Below are positions 41,551-50,936 of a stretch of DNA of 64,000 nt, piece by piece; the stretch's first letter is position 1; each line of letters opens with the position of its first letter. The notes under the pieces are model-generated. The model was not told the origin of the DNA, made no database searches, and worked only from the letters and a program-made list of their open reading frames with translations. Location of the stretch: assembly GCA_002894665.1 (NCBI GenBank), contig NCRB01000008.1, positions 1 through 64,000 of the forward strand, given 5' to 3'. The translations under genes and the position numbers were made by a program. The DNA comes from Salinivenus iranica. Lineage in GTDB: Bacteria > Bacteroidota > Rhodothermia > Rhodothermales > Salinibacteraceae.

Positions 41551-42951
41551 ATGCCTGGTTCCGGCGCCCCCGTCTACACTACGGACGACACGTCCCCATT
41601 TCTTTTCGAGCCCGACCCGAGGGTCGAGGTGCCCGAGGCCCTCGTCCACGACCTCTGGCGCCACCAGCGCTTCGAGACCGAGGACCTCGCCACCACCGAG
41701 GGCACCCCGATCACGGTCTTCGACCCGGGACGGCTCAACGAGGACGCCGGCCCCGACTTCGCCAACGCCCACGTCCGCCTCGGCGACATGGACTGGCGCG
41801 GCGACATTGAGCTACACACCCGCTCCGGCGGCTGGTTTGAGCACGAGCACCACACCGATCCGCGCTACAACCGGGTCGTCCTGCACGTCACCCTCCGCGC
41901 CGACATGTGGACCGGCGGCCTCCTGCGCCCCGACAAATCGCCCCTCCCGGAGCTCGTCCTCGCCCCTCGCCTCGGCGCGCCGCTCCGCTCCCTCCTCCGC
42001 GCCTTCCACACTCGTCCAGACGAAGACGCCCTTCCCTGCGCGCCGCGCTGGGACGAGGTGCCCGAACCGCTCATCCGCGACTGGATCGCCACCCTCGCCA
42101 CGGAGCGCCTGCGCGAGAAAACGCACCGTCTGGAGGCGAACTCCGATTCGTCGCTCGAAACGGCCCTCCACGAACGGCTGTACGCCGGGCTCGGCTACGC
42201 CAAAAACGACGAGCCCATGTCGACTCTGGCCACGCGCCTGCCGCCCGCCCTCCTCCGCTCCCTCGACACGCCCCGCGAGCGGGAGGCCCTCCACTTCGGC
42301 GTCGCGGGCCTACTCCCGGCCCCCGGCGACCTGCTGGAGGCCGACCGGGAGACGGCCGACTACGCCATGGCACTTCGTGATCGCTTCCGGCGGCTGCAAG
42401 TGCGCCTCGACCTCCCGGTGATGGAGGAAACGAACTGGACCTTCTTCCGGCTGCGCCCCAACAACTTTCCCCCGCTCCGCATTGCGCAGGCAGCCGCCTG
42501 GTACGACGACGGACACCTGCTCTCTGAGCCCCCCCTTCCTCGCCTGCGCTCCGCCCTCCACGACGACGCCCCGACGGAGGCGCTCCGAGACGCCCTGGCC
42601 GCCACCCCTCCGCCGTTCTGGCAGACGCACTACCACCTCACCAAGCCCGCCTCGGAGCACGATCCCAGCCTGGGTGCCTCGCGCCGCGACACCCTGCTCA
42701 TCAACGCGGTGGTCCCCACCCTGCTCCTTGATGCCGACCTGCGCGACGACGACTCTCAGGCCCGCGCCACCCGGGAGGTGATCCGATCCCTCCCGCCTTC
42801 CAGCGACGCTGTCGTGCGCCGATTCGAAGACCTGGGCGCCGAGCCCCAGTCGGCCTACGAAGCGCAGGGCCTCCACCACCTGTACCGTGCGTACTGCACA
42901 GAGGGCCGGTGCCTGGATTGTGCCATCGGCCAGCACCTCCTCGACGTGTGA
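41551..42951 (+). CDS. DUF2851-like conserved protein
   Basis: A 466-residue protein that I assign to the DUF2851 family of Bacteroidetes by overall pattern. The N-terminal part has LVHDLWRHQRFETEDLATTEG, FDPGRLNEDAGPDFANAHVRLG and HHTDPRYNRVVLHVTLRAD, reminiscent of a beta-sandwich with conserved His. The second half has FRLRPNNFPPLRIAQAAAW and the C-terminal YCTEGRCLDCAIGQHLL, whose three cysteines may bind a metal. Function is unknown. A GTG two codons upstream of ATG 41551 is in frame. It starts 73 bases beyond the CRISPR array, and its protein gives no sign of being a Cas component. Confidence 0.8.
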   Translation: MPGSGAPVYTTDDTSPFLFEPDPRVEVPEALVHDLWRHQRFETEDLATTEGTPITVFDPGRLNEDAGPDFANAHVRLGDMDWRGDIELHTRSGGWFEHEHHTDPRYNRVVLHVTLRADMWTGGLLRPDKSPLPELVLAPRLGAPLRSLLRAFHTRPDEDALPCAPRWDEVPEPLIRDWIATLATERLREKTHRLEANSDSSLETALHERLYAGLGYAKNDEPMSTLATRLPPALLRSLDTPREREALHFGVAGLLPAPGDLLEADRETADYAMALRDRFRRLQVRLDLPVMEETNWTFFRLRPNNFPPLRIAQAAAWYDDGHLLSEPPLPRLRSALHDDAPTEALRDALAATPPPFWQTHYHLTKPASEHDPSLGASRRDTLLINAVVPTLLLDADLRDDDSQARATREVIRSLPPSSDAVVRRFEDLGAEPQSAYEAQGLHHLYRAYCTEGRCLDCAIGQHLLDV

Positions 42952-43053
42952 TGCGCCCCGATCTCGCCCCCGCAGGCCTCACTCCTGTTCCTCTTTTGCG
43001 CACGCTTTCTTACATTTGGCGTCCATCGCACCGCGAACGAATGCTCGCTCCCC

Positions 43054-43389
43054 GTGCTCGTCCGGATTGTCCGCATGACCTTCCGCCCCGACACCCTCGA
43101 CGCGTTCCTGGAGCAGTTCGACGCCTCGGCCCCGAAGATTCGCTCGTTCCCGGGGTGCCTTCATCTCGAGCTGTGGCGCGACGCCGATGCCCCCGTCGTC
43201 TGTACAACCTACAGTCACTGGAAAAATGAGGCCGCCCTCGAACAGTACCGCGAGAGTGACCTGTTTCGCTCGACCTGGCGCACCGTAAAGCCGCTCTTCG
43301 GGGACCAACCCGTAGCCCACAGCTACGCTGTCCTCCGCCCGGCCGACGCCATCGGTACAGCCTCGTCGGATCCCCCGGCGGATCGCTAG
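43054..43389 (+). CDS. Antibiotic biosynthesis monooxygenase (ABM)-fold protein
   Basis: A 111-residue dimeric alpha/beta-barrel protein of the ABM superfamily. LVRIVRMTFRPDTLDAFLEQFDA is the first strand and helix; FPGCLHLELWRDADAP and TYSHWKNEAALEQYRESDLFRSTW are the family's second motif. The start is probably the GTG at 43054, because the ATG seven codons later would remove the first beta-strand. Family members oxidise quinols or cleave haem, but catalytic residues are not diagnostic. The stop overlaps that of the convergent lipoprotein gene by four bases. Confidence 0.8.
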   Translation: MLVRIVRMTFRPDTLDAFLEQFDASAPKIRSFPGCLHLELWRDADAPVVCTTYSHWKNEAALEQYRESDLFRSTWRTVKPLFGDQPVAHSYAVLRPADAIGTASSDPPADR

Positions 43390-43805
43390 GAGCACGTGAA
43401 CCGCCACCAGCGGTCCGTGCTTTGTTCCGCCGTACAGGTGCCTTCAATATTGCAGAGGCGTCCCACCGAGTCGGGGGCAATCGCGCCGCTGGACGGGGCC
43501 GTAAGGAACCCGACGGCCGGCCACAGCCCTTCCCCGCCCCACACGCAGAGGACGTCCGCCCCTCGGTCGTAGCGCAGGTGGTCGATGCCGAGGTCCAGCA
43601 TGAGCGTGCGCCCCTGTGCGGGCCCCGTGTTGCGGAGCCAGAAGAAGGAGGTGTCGGGCCGGGCCTCCGCCTGCGACACCACGACCTGAACGAGCTGATT
43701 GTACTGGGCCGGGGCCTCTCCCGGCGGCGTGGGCGATGCCCCACAGGCCGCGACCCCCAGCCCTACCAACACCCCACAGGCGAGTCGGACGAAGGACCAG
43801 TGCAT
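43386..43805 (-). CDS. Small lipoprotein of unknown function
   Basis: A 139-residue exported lipoprotein: MHWSFVRLACGVLVGLGVAAC carries a lipobox ending in the acylated Cys, followed by a Pro-rich spacer. The mature domain has beta-rich segments (QLVQVVVSQAEARPDTSFFWLRNTG, LMLDLGIDHLRYDRGADVLCVWG) and four further cysteines (positions in VLCVW, RLCNI, GTCTA and the C-terminal FTCS) that could form disulfides. I do not recognise the family. It is preceded by a second lipoprotein gene on the same strand, 44 bases upstream. Confidence 0.72.
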   Translation of the reverse strand: MHWSFVRLACGVLVGLGVAACGASPTPPGEAPAQYNQLVQVVVSQAEARPDTSFFWLRNTGPAQGRTLMLDLGIDHLRYDRGADVLCVWGGEGLWPAVGFLTAPSSGAIAPDSVGRLCNIEGTCTAEQSTDRWWRFTCS

Positions 43806-43849
43806 TGTACAGAAACCGTTCGGGTTGGGGAGCGTCCCGGCGGGCTACG

Positions 43850-44413
43850 CTACTCCTCCGGCGGCTGAAGCCCCGGGGTGCCCGTGACAGGCCCCAGCGC
43901 GTCCGTCATAGAGACCTCCCCCTCCCGCCGAGGGTCCGGGTAATCCACCGGCGTGATGGTGTAGGAACTCGGGCTTTGCACCTTCGGCCCCGGCGCCGAC
44001 GTGTCCCGAACGGCGGCGTAAACCTGCCGAACGGTTCGGGTGTACTGTTGCCGAAGCAGTTTCTGGTCCGTAATCATCGCGCCGTAGGCACGGTGGAGGG
44101 TGCGATACGACGCCTCGGCGGAGAGCGTATCCACGCGCTGCCGCTGCGCGGAGATCAGCGACTCGTGGAGTCGGACCAGGTCGTTGTACCGATCAGCCAG
44201 GGGCACAAGCGACGAATCCTGTTCGACCGCCGCACGCAGCTGCTGCAAATCGGACTGCGCAGACTCAAGGTCCGTTTCCAGCTCATTTACGGCCGCCTCC
44301 ATTTCCTCGTACGTCTGCGCCTCGGTGCCGCGCCCCCCGTAGGTGCGGCACCCGGCCAGAAGCACGAGAGCGGACAGGCCAGCGAGTACCAGAAAGTGGG
44401 CGGTCGTGCGCAT
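43850..44413 (-). CDS. Coiled-coil lipoprotein of unknown function
   Basis: A 187-residue lipoprotein. Signal and lipobox are MRTTAHFLVLAGLSALVLLAGC; this fixes the start at 44413 although the frame opens 60 bases earlier. Residues about 30-115 form a heptad-rich coiled coil (YEEMEAAVNELETDLESAQSDLQQLRAAVEQ), as in periplasmic tether or chaperone-like proteins. The C-terminal third is Pro-rich and probably extended. No family recognised. It lies upstream of the small lipoprotein on the same strand and is divergent from the DUF4175-like gene. Confidence 0.75.
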   Translation of the reverse strand: MRTTAHFLVLAGLSALVLLAGCRTYGGRGTEAQTYEEMEAAVNELETDLESAQSDLQQLRAAVEQDSSLVPLADRYNDLVRLHESLISAQRQRVDTLSAEASYRTLHRAYGAMITDQKLLRQQYTRTVRQVYAAVRDTSAPGPKVQSPSSYTITPVDYPDPRREGEVSMTDALGPVTGTPGLQPPEE

Positions 44414-44720
44414 CGGCGCAGGGAAATGGTGTATAGAACGAGACATCCCGGGACTCGGGATCAAAGGCATCAACGTAAGATCTCGGTGCTACCCGATTCT
44501 GTCACCTGGGACGCCGGGAGTTCTGTCCTTTTTCATGCATCCGGCACCGACGCTCTTCCGACGCCTGCTCCCGACGGGCCTTCCGCTGCGGAAACACCCC
44601 TACAGCCGGGTGGTACCCACGAACGTCTGGGACAGACGCCGCCGGGCTGCCAACAGGAATGCAGTCCCCTGATTCGGAGACGCGGTCCCGTTCGTTCCGC
44701 CGCGCGCACCTGAGATCGTC
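44414..44720. other. 307-base divergent intergenic region
   Basis: This gap separates the coiled-coil lipoprotein (minus) from the DUF4175-like gene (plus) and must hold both promoters. A perfect inverted repeat ATCCCG-GGACT-CGGGAT lies at 44445-44461, about 30 bases upstream of the lipoprotein start. Open frames crossing the gap have no recognisable protein. Nothing else is evident. Confidence 0.4.
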
Positions 44721-47700
44721 ATGAGTGAACAGACGGCCCGTCTCGTCTCCCGCCTCCGTCGCCGCCTCCAGCATACGGCCCGGCGCATGACGCGGGCCGA
44801 CCTGGCGTTTGGACTCGTCGTCGCCCTCGGGTCGGCGACGGGCATCTGGCTTCTGGCAACCCTCCTTGAAGCGAATCTGTGGCTGGGCACAACGGCCCGC
44901 ACCGCCCTCGCCGCCGCCGTCTTCACCGTGGGACTGGGAGTCAGCGCCGCCGTCCTGGCGCGTCCCCTCGGGCAGTGGCTCGGGGTGCTTTCCGGCCCCT
45001 CCGAGGAAGACATCGCCCGGGCGGTGGGTCGCCACCATCCCACCGTGTCCGACCGCTTGGTAAACCTCCTCCACCTCGCCGAGGGCAAACGAAGCCACGC
45101 GCCGGCCCCGATGGTGGACCGGGCCGTGCAGCACCTCGCCGAGGACCTGGACGACGTGTCGTTCGACGACGTCGAAGACTACGGCCGAGCGCGTCAGGCC
45201 CTCCACCTCGCCTCCCTCCCCCTCGTCGGCGTCCTCGCCTTCCTGCTGGTGGCCCCATCCACGTTCCTGAACGCGTCGGAACGCCTGCTTGCCCCCGGCA
45301 CCGAATTCGAGCGGCCCGCGCCCTTCGAGCTCTCCGTGCGGCCCGGCGATGTCCAGATCGTGAGGGGAGACACCCTCCAGATTGACGCGCGGGCCACCGG
45401 CACGGCCCCGGCCCGCGCCCAATTGCTCTTGCGCGACACCACGGGCAGAACCGAGGAGGTGACCCTCGAGGCCGACTCCCTCGGCCGCTTCCGTCATGCG
45501 GTGCCCAACGTGCGGCGCCCCGTTCAGTACCGGGTCGTCGCCCCTCCCGTTCGCACGCCGTGGCACAACGTGGACGTGACCGCCCGCCCCCTCGTCCGCC
45601 AGCTCCAACTGACCGTCTCGCCCCCCGAATACACCGGCCGGTCGCCCCGAACCCTCGATCCCAACGTGGGCGACGTAACCGCCCTTCCCGGGAGCCGCGT
45701 CGAGCTTGAGGCCACCCTGGGCGGCGCCGACGTTGCCCAGGCCGTGCTTGACTTTGAGGACGGCGCGGCCGACACCCTGTCCGTGCGCCATGACACCGCC
45801 ACGGGCGCTTTCACCGTCCAGCACGAGGAGACGTACCAGCTGCGGCTGCGGAGCCCCGAGGGCATTCCCAACCGCAGCCCCATCCGCTACCACACGGCCC
45901 TTCGCACCGACGCCGCCCCCTCCGCGTCTTTCGTCTCGCCGGACAGCCCCGCCGACCTGGAGGCCGACCTCGTCCAACCCCTCGAGGTCCAACTGAGCGA
46001 CGACTTCGGCTTCCGTCGGGCGGCCCTCTTTTACCGGGTGGTCGAGGAGCGCTTTGGCGACGGGCAGTCGGATTTTTCCTCGATCGAGCTCCCCCTCTCC
46101 GCGCCCGATCAAACCAGCCAGACCCTCTCCCACGAGTGGCTTCTGGCGCAGGAGAGCGGCCTCGACCCGCAGCCGGGCGACGAAATCGCGTATTACGTGC
46201 AGGTGTGGGACAACGACACCGTCAACGGCCCCAAAAGCGGCCGCACCCGCACCCAGCGCCTCCGCATGCCGTCCCTCTCCGACCAGTACGAGCAACTCGA
46301 ACGCGCCGAGGACACGGCCCGCCAACAGCTCGACGCCCTCCAGCGGCGTGCCGATTCGACGCGGCAACAGTTCGAGCAACTCCGCCGCGAGCTCCGTCGC
46401 TCCCGCGAGGCCGACTGGCAAGATCGCCGCCAGCTCGACCAGCTCCAGCAACAGCAGGCCTCGACCCAAAAAGAGGCCGAGGCACTGGCGCGCACGATGA
46501 ACGAGATGACCCGCCAGATGCAGCAAAATGAACTGTCAAGCCCGAAAACGGCGCAGCAGTTTCAGGAACTCAAGCGGGTGGCCGAGGAGATGTCTTCCCC
46601 TCAGTTGCAGAAGGCCCTCGAAAAGCTCAAAGACGCCCTTTCCGAAGACAGCTCCCCTCGGCAGCGGCAGCAGGCCCTCGAAAACGCCCAGCAGCGCCAG
46701 CAACAATATCAGCAGCAGGTGGAGCGCACTGCGGAGCTGTTTGAGCAACTGAAAACCCAGCAGCAGCTGGAGGAGCTGGTCAATCGGACGCAAGAGCTGA
46801 GTGAGGTGCAGGACTCCCTCGCCGAACGCACCACCGAGCGCATGGCCGACTCCCTCGGAGCGGACGCGGACTCCTCACGATCGCCCCTCGCGGACTCGGC
46901 CCACTCCTCCTCGTCGCCGTCGTCCCCCCCAGACAGCACACAGGGCCCGCCCGACGGGGATCCGTCTGCCCCCGACTCGTCGTCCCACGACGGGTCCGAC
47001 GCCTCCCCGGACCCGCGCCCCGCCAATGAGGACCTGTCTCGCGAACAGGAGCGCGCCGCCGAGGAAATGGAGCGCCTGCTGGAAGAAATGGAGCAAGCGC
47101 GGAAAGAGATGAAGAACGTGTCGTCGGCCCCCAAGGAGCAAATGAAGCAGACGCAGCAGCAGATGCAGCGGCAGAACATGCCCCAACGGATGCGCGAAAA
47201 CAGCCGCCAGCTGCGCAACAATCAGATGCAGAAGGCACGCCAGGGCCAGCGCCGGATGCAGCAGCAGTTGCAGCAAACCCAGCAGCAGCTGAGCAAAATG
47301 CAACAGGGCATGCAGAGCAAGCAACAGGGCCTGAATGTGCAGGGCCTGCGCACGGCACTCGAAAACACCCTCCAGTTGTCGAAGGAACAGGAAGATCTCC
47401 GCCGGACAGTCGAGGACCTGTCGGAGGACGGCGCGGCCCTTCGCCCCCATGCTCGTTCGCAGAAGTCCCTCGTCGACGGCCTCGAATCCGTGACGGACTC
47501 TCTGGAGTCGATCGCCCGCCGCTCCCCCACCATGACGCAGGCGGTACAGTCCGAAACCGGCCAGGCCCTCCGAGCGATGGAGTCGGCCATCTCGGCCCTC
47601 GACGAGCGCGACGCCAACGTGGCGGGTCGTCATCAGAAAACATCGATGACGCACCTGAACGAACTGGCCCTCCGCCTCTCCGACCTGCTTCAACAAATGC

Positions 47701-48311
47701 AGAACCAGCAGCAGCAAATGGGCGGGCAGGGCATGTCGACCCAGCAAATGATGCAGCAAATGCAGCAGGCAGCCGGGCAACAGCAGAAACTAAACCAACA
47801 AATTCAGCAGCAACTCAACCAGGCACAGGGCAAGCGTCTGTCGGGCGAGCCCTCGGAGCGCCGGGAAAAACTGGCCCAACGGCAACGCAAACTGAAGGAG
47901 CAGCTTCAGAACATCGAGTCAGAGGCCGGAAGCGACGCCCAGCAACAAATCATGGGCGACCTGTCCAAAATCCAGGAGCAGATGGAGGAATCCGCCCGCG
48001 AGATGGAGCAAAACGGAAATCGCGAGGACATCCGCGAGCGCCAGCAACAAATTCTGACCCGCCTGCTCAACGCCCAGAAATCCCTCCAAACGCAGGGCAA
48101 ACAACAGGAGCGTCGCGGCCAGGAAGCCGAGAACGCCCCCGCCTCCCGCACTCCAGACGATCGACCGACGCCCGACGACACGGAGGCGCTGCGGCGCGAC
48201 CTCATTCGCTCCCTGGAGATGGGCTACACGTCCGAGTACGAGGATTTAATCCGCCGATACTTCGACCTGCTCGACGAAGAAAGCGACCGTCCCTCCTCCT
48301 CCTCGAATTAA
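44721..48311 (+). CDS. Very large DUF4175-like membrane protein, Gln-rich
   Basis: A 1196-residue protein. Two membrane helices lie near residues 30-90 and another near 155-175, then a periplasmic beta-rich region (about 185-500) with Ig-like strands (FELSVRPGDVQIVRGDTLQID, LQLTVSPPEYTGRSP, LEVQLSDDFGFRRAALFYRVVEERFG). From about 520 to the end it is a long Gln/Glu/Arg coiled coil interrupted by a Ser/Asp/Pro-rich linker (about 710-760). The layout matches the DUF4175 family, whose role is unknown. The conserved SDDFGF-type segment is the clearest family mark. It is a single large gene followed by a gap with a promoter-like sequence. Confidence 0.82.
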   Translation: MSEQTARLVSRLRRRLQHTARRMTRADLAFGLVVALGSATGIWLLATLLEANLWLGTTARTALAAAVFTVGLGVSAAVLARPLGQWLGVLSGPSEEDIARAVGRHHPTVSDRLVNLLHLAEGKRSHAPAPMVDRAVQHLAEDLDDVSFDDVEDYGRARQALHLASLPLVGVLAFLLVAPSTFLNASERLLAPGTEFERPAPFELSVRPGDVQIVRGDTLQIDARATGTAPARAQLLLRDTTGRTEEVTLEADSLGRFRHAVPNVRRPVQYRVVAPPVRTPWHNVDVTARPLVRQLQLTVSPPEYTGRSPRTLDPNVGDVTALPGSRVELEATLGGADVAQAVLDFEDGAADTLSVRHDTATGAFTVQHEETYQLRLRSPEGIPNRSPIRYHTALRTDAAPSASFVSPDSPADLEADLVQPLEVQLSDDFGFRRAALFYRVVEERFGDGQSDFSSIELPLSAPDQTSQTLSHEWLLAQESGLDPQPGDEIAYYVQVWDNDTVNGPKSGRTRTQRLRMPSLSDQYEQLERAEDTARQQLDALQRRADSTRQQFEQLRRELRRSREADWQDRRQLDQLQQQQASTQKEAEALARTMNEMTRQMQQNELSSPKTAQQFQELKRVAEEMSSPQLQKALEKLKDALSEDSSPRQRQQALENAQQRQQQYQQQVERTAELFEQLKTQQQLEELVNRTQELSEVQDSLAERTTERMADSLGADADSSRSPLADSAHSSSSPSSPPDSTQGPPDGDPSAPDSSSHDGSDASPDPRPANEDLSREQERAAEEMERLLEEMEQARKEMKNVSSAPKEQMKQTQQQMQRQNMPQRMRENSRQLRNNQMQKARQGQRRMQQQLQQTQQQLSKMQQGMQSKQQGLNVQGLRTALENTLQLSKEQEDLRRTVEDLSEDGAALRPHARSQKSLVDGLESVTDSLESIARRSPTMTQAVQSETGQALRAMESAISALDERDANVAGRHQKTSMTHLNELALRLSDLLQQMQNQQQQMGGQGMSTQQMMQQMQQAAGQQQKLNQQIQQQLNQAQGKRLSGEPSERREKLAQRQRKLKEQLQNIESEAGSDAQQQIMGDLSKIQEQMEESAREMEQNGNREDIRERQQQILTRLLNAQKSLQTQGKQQERRGQEAENAPASRTPDDRPTPDDTEALRRDLIRSLEMGYTSEYEDLIRRYFDLLDEESDRPSSSSN

Positions 48312-48455
48312 AGTCGGCCGCCCCCCTGGCCCGGCTTCAGCGTGCGGTCTCCGGCGCCCTCTACGCCCCAACGGCATGTAAGAATCGTTAATTCCCACAC
48401 TCTTGACGCTCAAAAGGCCCGTTGCTTCCGGAAAATATTGATTTGGGGGCGATAT

Positions 48456-48485
48456 TTGAGTAGAGTGAGAATCCGTGCTTATAAT
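48456..48485 (+). promoter_or_regulatory. Sigma70-like promoter for the glycogen-synthase-like/DUF4270 unit
   Basis: TTGAGT at 48456-48461 and a perfect TATAAT at 48480-48485 are separated by 18 bases in the only markedly AT-rich stretch of the 283-base gap. The next gene begins 110 bases downstream. It is a sequence match only. Bacteroidetes often use a different consensus, but a similar TTGAGC-n18-TACATT pair precedes enolase. Confidence 0.45.
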
Positions 48486-48594
48486 AGTCTATTTTCGTGC
48501 CCCGCGACGGGTGCGGTCTTTCGGCCCTCAGTGTCATTCCTGAAGGGTTTCGTATTGTCGACACCGCCCCAACCAACAGAGCTCGTCCAGTCGC

Positions 48595-49362
48595 ATGGCC
48601 CAGTCGAAGCGTGTCTTGTTCGTCGCCGGTGAGGTTACCCCCTTTGCTGAAACGACGTCTATCGCCTCCCTTGCCCGCGCCCTCCCCGAACAGCTTCAGA
48701 ACGCCGGCGACTACGAAGCACGGGTCATGATGCCCTGTTACGGCACCATCAACGAGCGAACGCACAATCTGCACGAGGTCATTCGACTATCGGGCACGGA
48801 GGTGCCGATGGGGGACCACACCGAAACGGTCACGGTCAAGGTGGCCTCGGTCCCCGAGGTTCGGCTCCAGGTCTATTTCATGGACCACGAGGACTATTTC
48901 GAGGATGGGGGGCTCCGCCCGGACGACTCGCAGTCTCCGGAAGAGGTCGTCCGACGAGCGCTGTTCTTCAATCGCGCCGCGCTGGAAACCATTCGCAAAC
49001 TCCGCTGGGGCCCCGACCTGGTCCACGCCTTCGGCTGGATGGGCGGCCTCATTCCTCTCCTGCTGTCCAGCGATTACGCCGACGCCGAGCACCTGAGCCC
49101 TTCGAAGGTCCTCTTCACGCCCGACAACGACGACCCTGGGGCCGCCATTACCGATGACCTTGCGGATGGATTGGGTTTTTCGCTAAACGGCACGGACGCC
49201 TCCACCTTCTCCGACGCTGGCCTCAATCAGGCCGACGGGTCGATTTACCCCCCCGGTCGTCCCCCCACCAATGGGACCGTTCAGTTTGCCGCCGATACGG
49301 CCGAGCACGGCGAACAGCTGGCCGGCCTTTATGATCAAATGCTAAATGAAGTCCCGGCGTAG
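48595..49362 (+). CDS. Truncated, probably non-catalytic GT5 glycogen/starch-synthase-like protein
   Basis: A 255-residue protein equal to only the N-terminal Rossmann half of glycogen synthase. The start RVLFVAGEVTPFAETTSIASLARALP aligns with the GT5 start E.aPfaKtGGLaDV..aLP. The ADP-glucose contact Lys and the following Gly-Gly are replaced: E19, then T-T-S. PDLVHAFGWMGGLIPLLL matches the later P-D-x-x-H-x-H-W segment with His replaced by Phe-Gly. The C-terminal nucleotide-sugar domain is absent. It probably does not make glycogen; a binding or regulatory role is inferred. It leads the unit with the DUF4270-like lipoprotein, an arrangement I recall from Bacteroidetes. Confidence 0.82.
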   Translation: MAQSKRVLFVAGEVTPFAETTSIASLARALPEQLQNAGDYEARVMMPCYGTINERTHNLHEVIRLSGTEVPMGDHTETVTVKVASVPEVRLQVYFMDHEDYFEDGGLRPDDSQSPEEVVRRALFFNRAALETIRKLRWGPDLVHAFGWMGGLIPLLLSSDYADAEHLSPSKVLFTPDNDDPGAAITDDLADGLGFSLNGTDASTFSDAGLNQADGSIYPPGRPPTNGTVQFAADTAEHGEQLAGLYDQMLNEVPA

Positions 49363-49580
49363 GGACACGAGAAGCGGAAACACCCCTTCTCAGCGGTTCA
49401 TTCCACGCACGGGTTTCGTTGATCAGGTCCCTGGGACTCAGCTTGGCGGTCATCCAGGCGGTGCCGGGGGCCGCCCCCCATCGGAGAACCGAATTGTCCT
49501 GCGGGGAGCGATCACCGCGTAGGTGCTGCCGGTTCACCGGGAGGCTTCACCGGATTTCGCCACTGTCTACCGTGTCTTGT

Positions 49581-50882
49581 ATGACGTACTTCCGCCTGTC
49601 GGCCGCGCTGGGAGGCTTTCTGTTACTCGCGACGCTGGTCTCCTGCTCCGACCCCTCCGGCGTCGGCCTCGGCGTGGGAGAGGATCCACTGGAAGGGGGC
49701 GATCCGACCGTCGAAACCGTTCTGCCCGACACGATCTACACGGAAGCCTCCGCGCCCCGGACGGGACTGAGCGGTGCCCAACAGACCTGGCGGTTCCTTG
49801 CGGGGGCCGTCTCTCTCGGCGGCACAAGCAATCCGTATGGGCGGGTGCAGGCCAACGGATACTTCGACGTCCAGGCCCCAGACAACATCCCCACCTCAAT
49901 CGCCCTCGCTAACCCGGACTCCCTCGACGCAACCCTACGCCTTCAGACAAACTATGTACACGGGGACACCTCCTCGGAGGTCTCCTTTCGCCTGCATGAC
50001 CTCGCACAGGAGGCAGAGATGAACGAGGCGACAGCCGATACCACGTTCCCCGTCGGGGCGGAGGTGGCGACGTACACCCGGTCGCCGACGGATTCGTCGG
50101 TTGCTCTCTCGCTTCCGAGCTCCTGGGTGCAGAACAACGCCGATCTTCTTCGGGACACAACCCGGGTGGGGCCCGACTTCCACGGCTTTCGGCTTTCGGC
50201 CCCCGACGCAGAGGCCGCGGTCGGCTTCGAACACGCTACCGCCCGGCTCGAGCTCTCCCTCGCCGGCAGCGACGAGAGCGTCACCTACGCCGTGGAGAAG
50301 ACCTTCTCGAACGTCCGTCGCTCAACCCCCGCCTCTCCCCCCGAAGACCGCCTGCTCCTCCAGGACGGCGTGGGCGATCAGCTTGTGGTCGAATGGGATG
50401 AGGCTCGACTGGACTCTCTCCGGGGCTCGCCCCTGAATCGGGCGTCCATCATTATTCCGACCGATCCGGACACCGCGTCGCTTGGCGAATCGTTTGTGCG
50501 CCCCACCCCCGACTATCGGGTGACGGCCACGCGGGAGACCAGCGCCCCCTCCTGCGGGGCCCTTCAAACGTTCGAGGTCACGTCGGAAGGCGACGTGTGC
50601 GGCCTCCCCCTGCCCACGGACACCCCGGCCGACGCCGACATTCGGGTGGACGAGCGGTCCTCGTTCACCATCTTCGAGCGCCTGCTGGTCGATACGGAAG
50701 GGCCGCTCCCGTCGACCCTGTCCGAATATCGGGCCCAGGTCGTAGACCGCCCCGGCACGCCCCAAAATGCCAGTGAGACCGTCCAGATCGGTCTGCCAAG
50801 CACCCTCACCACCCTGATTCCCCGCCCCCGCCCGGACTCGTCGATGGCGCCCCGACTTGAACTCACCGTGACGCCTCTGTAG
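49581..50882 (+). CDS. DUF4270-like outer-membrane lipoprotein
   Basis: A 433-residue lipoprotein. MTYFRLSAALGGFLLLATLVSC gives a lipobox ending at the acylated Cys, followed by DPSGVGLGVGEDPLEGGDPTVET, which resembles the DUF4270 N-terminus (C..d...iG.d). The rest is beta-rich: VQANGYFDVQ, EVSFRLHDLAQEAE, ARLELSLAGSDE and LNRASIIIPTDP. The length is normal for the family. The frame stays open 162 bases earlier, but only ATG 49581 gives the signal peptide. It is the second gene of a four-gene envelope unit. Function unknown. Confidence 0.82.
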   Translation: MTYFRLSAALGGFLLLATLVSCSDPSGVGLGVGEDPLEGGDPTVETVLPDTIYTEASAPRTGLSGAQQTWRFLAGAVSLGGTSNPYGRVQANGYFDVQAPDNIPTSIALANPDSLDATLRLQTNYVHGDTSSEVSFRLHDLAQEAEMNEATADTTFPVGAEVATYTRSPTDSSVALSLPSSWVQNNADLLRDTTRVGPDFHGFRLSAPDAEAAVGFEHATARLELSLAGSDESVTYAVEKTFSNVRRSTPASPPEDRLLLQDGVGDQLVVEWDEARLDSLRGSPLNRASIIIPTDPDTASLGESFVRPTPDYRVTATRETSAPSCGALQTFEVTSEGDVCGLPLPTDTPADADIRVDERSSFTIFERLLVDTEGPLPSTLSEYRAQVVDRPGTPQNASETVQIGLPSTLTTLIPRPRPDSSMAPRLELTVTPL

Positions 50883-50936
50883 GGACGCTCCTGCTGTGTG
50901 ATGTCGTACTCTGTTTTCTCTCTTCCCCCCAGTTCC

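Noticed and set aside
41551-42951. DUF2851-like gene as a Cas component of the neighbouring array
   Set aside because: No Cas motif, and the family occurs widely in Bacteroidetes without CRISPR as far as I know; adjacency alone is not evidence.
44502-46526. 674-codon open frame antisense to the DUF4175-like gene
   Set aside because: High GC makes long antisense frames common. Its composition (Gly, Val, Arg, His) is unlike the acidic neighbours and it has no recognisable domain.
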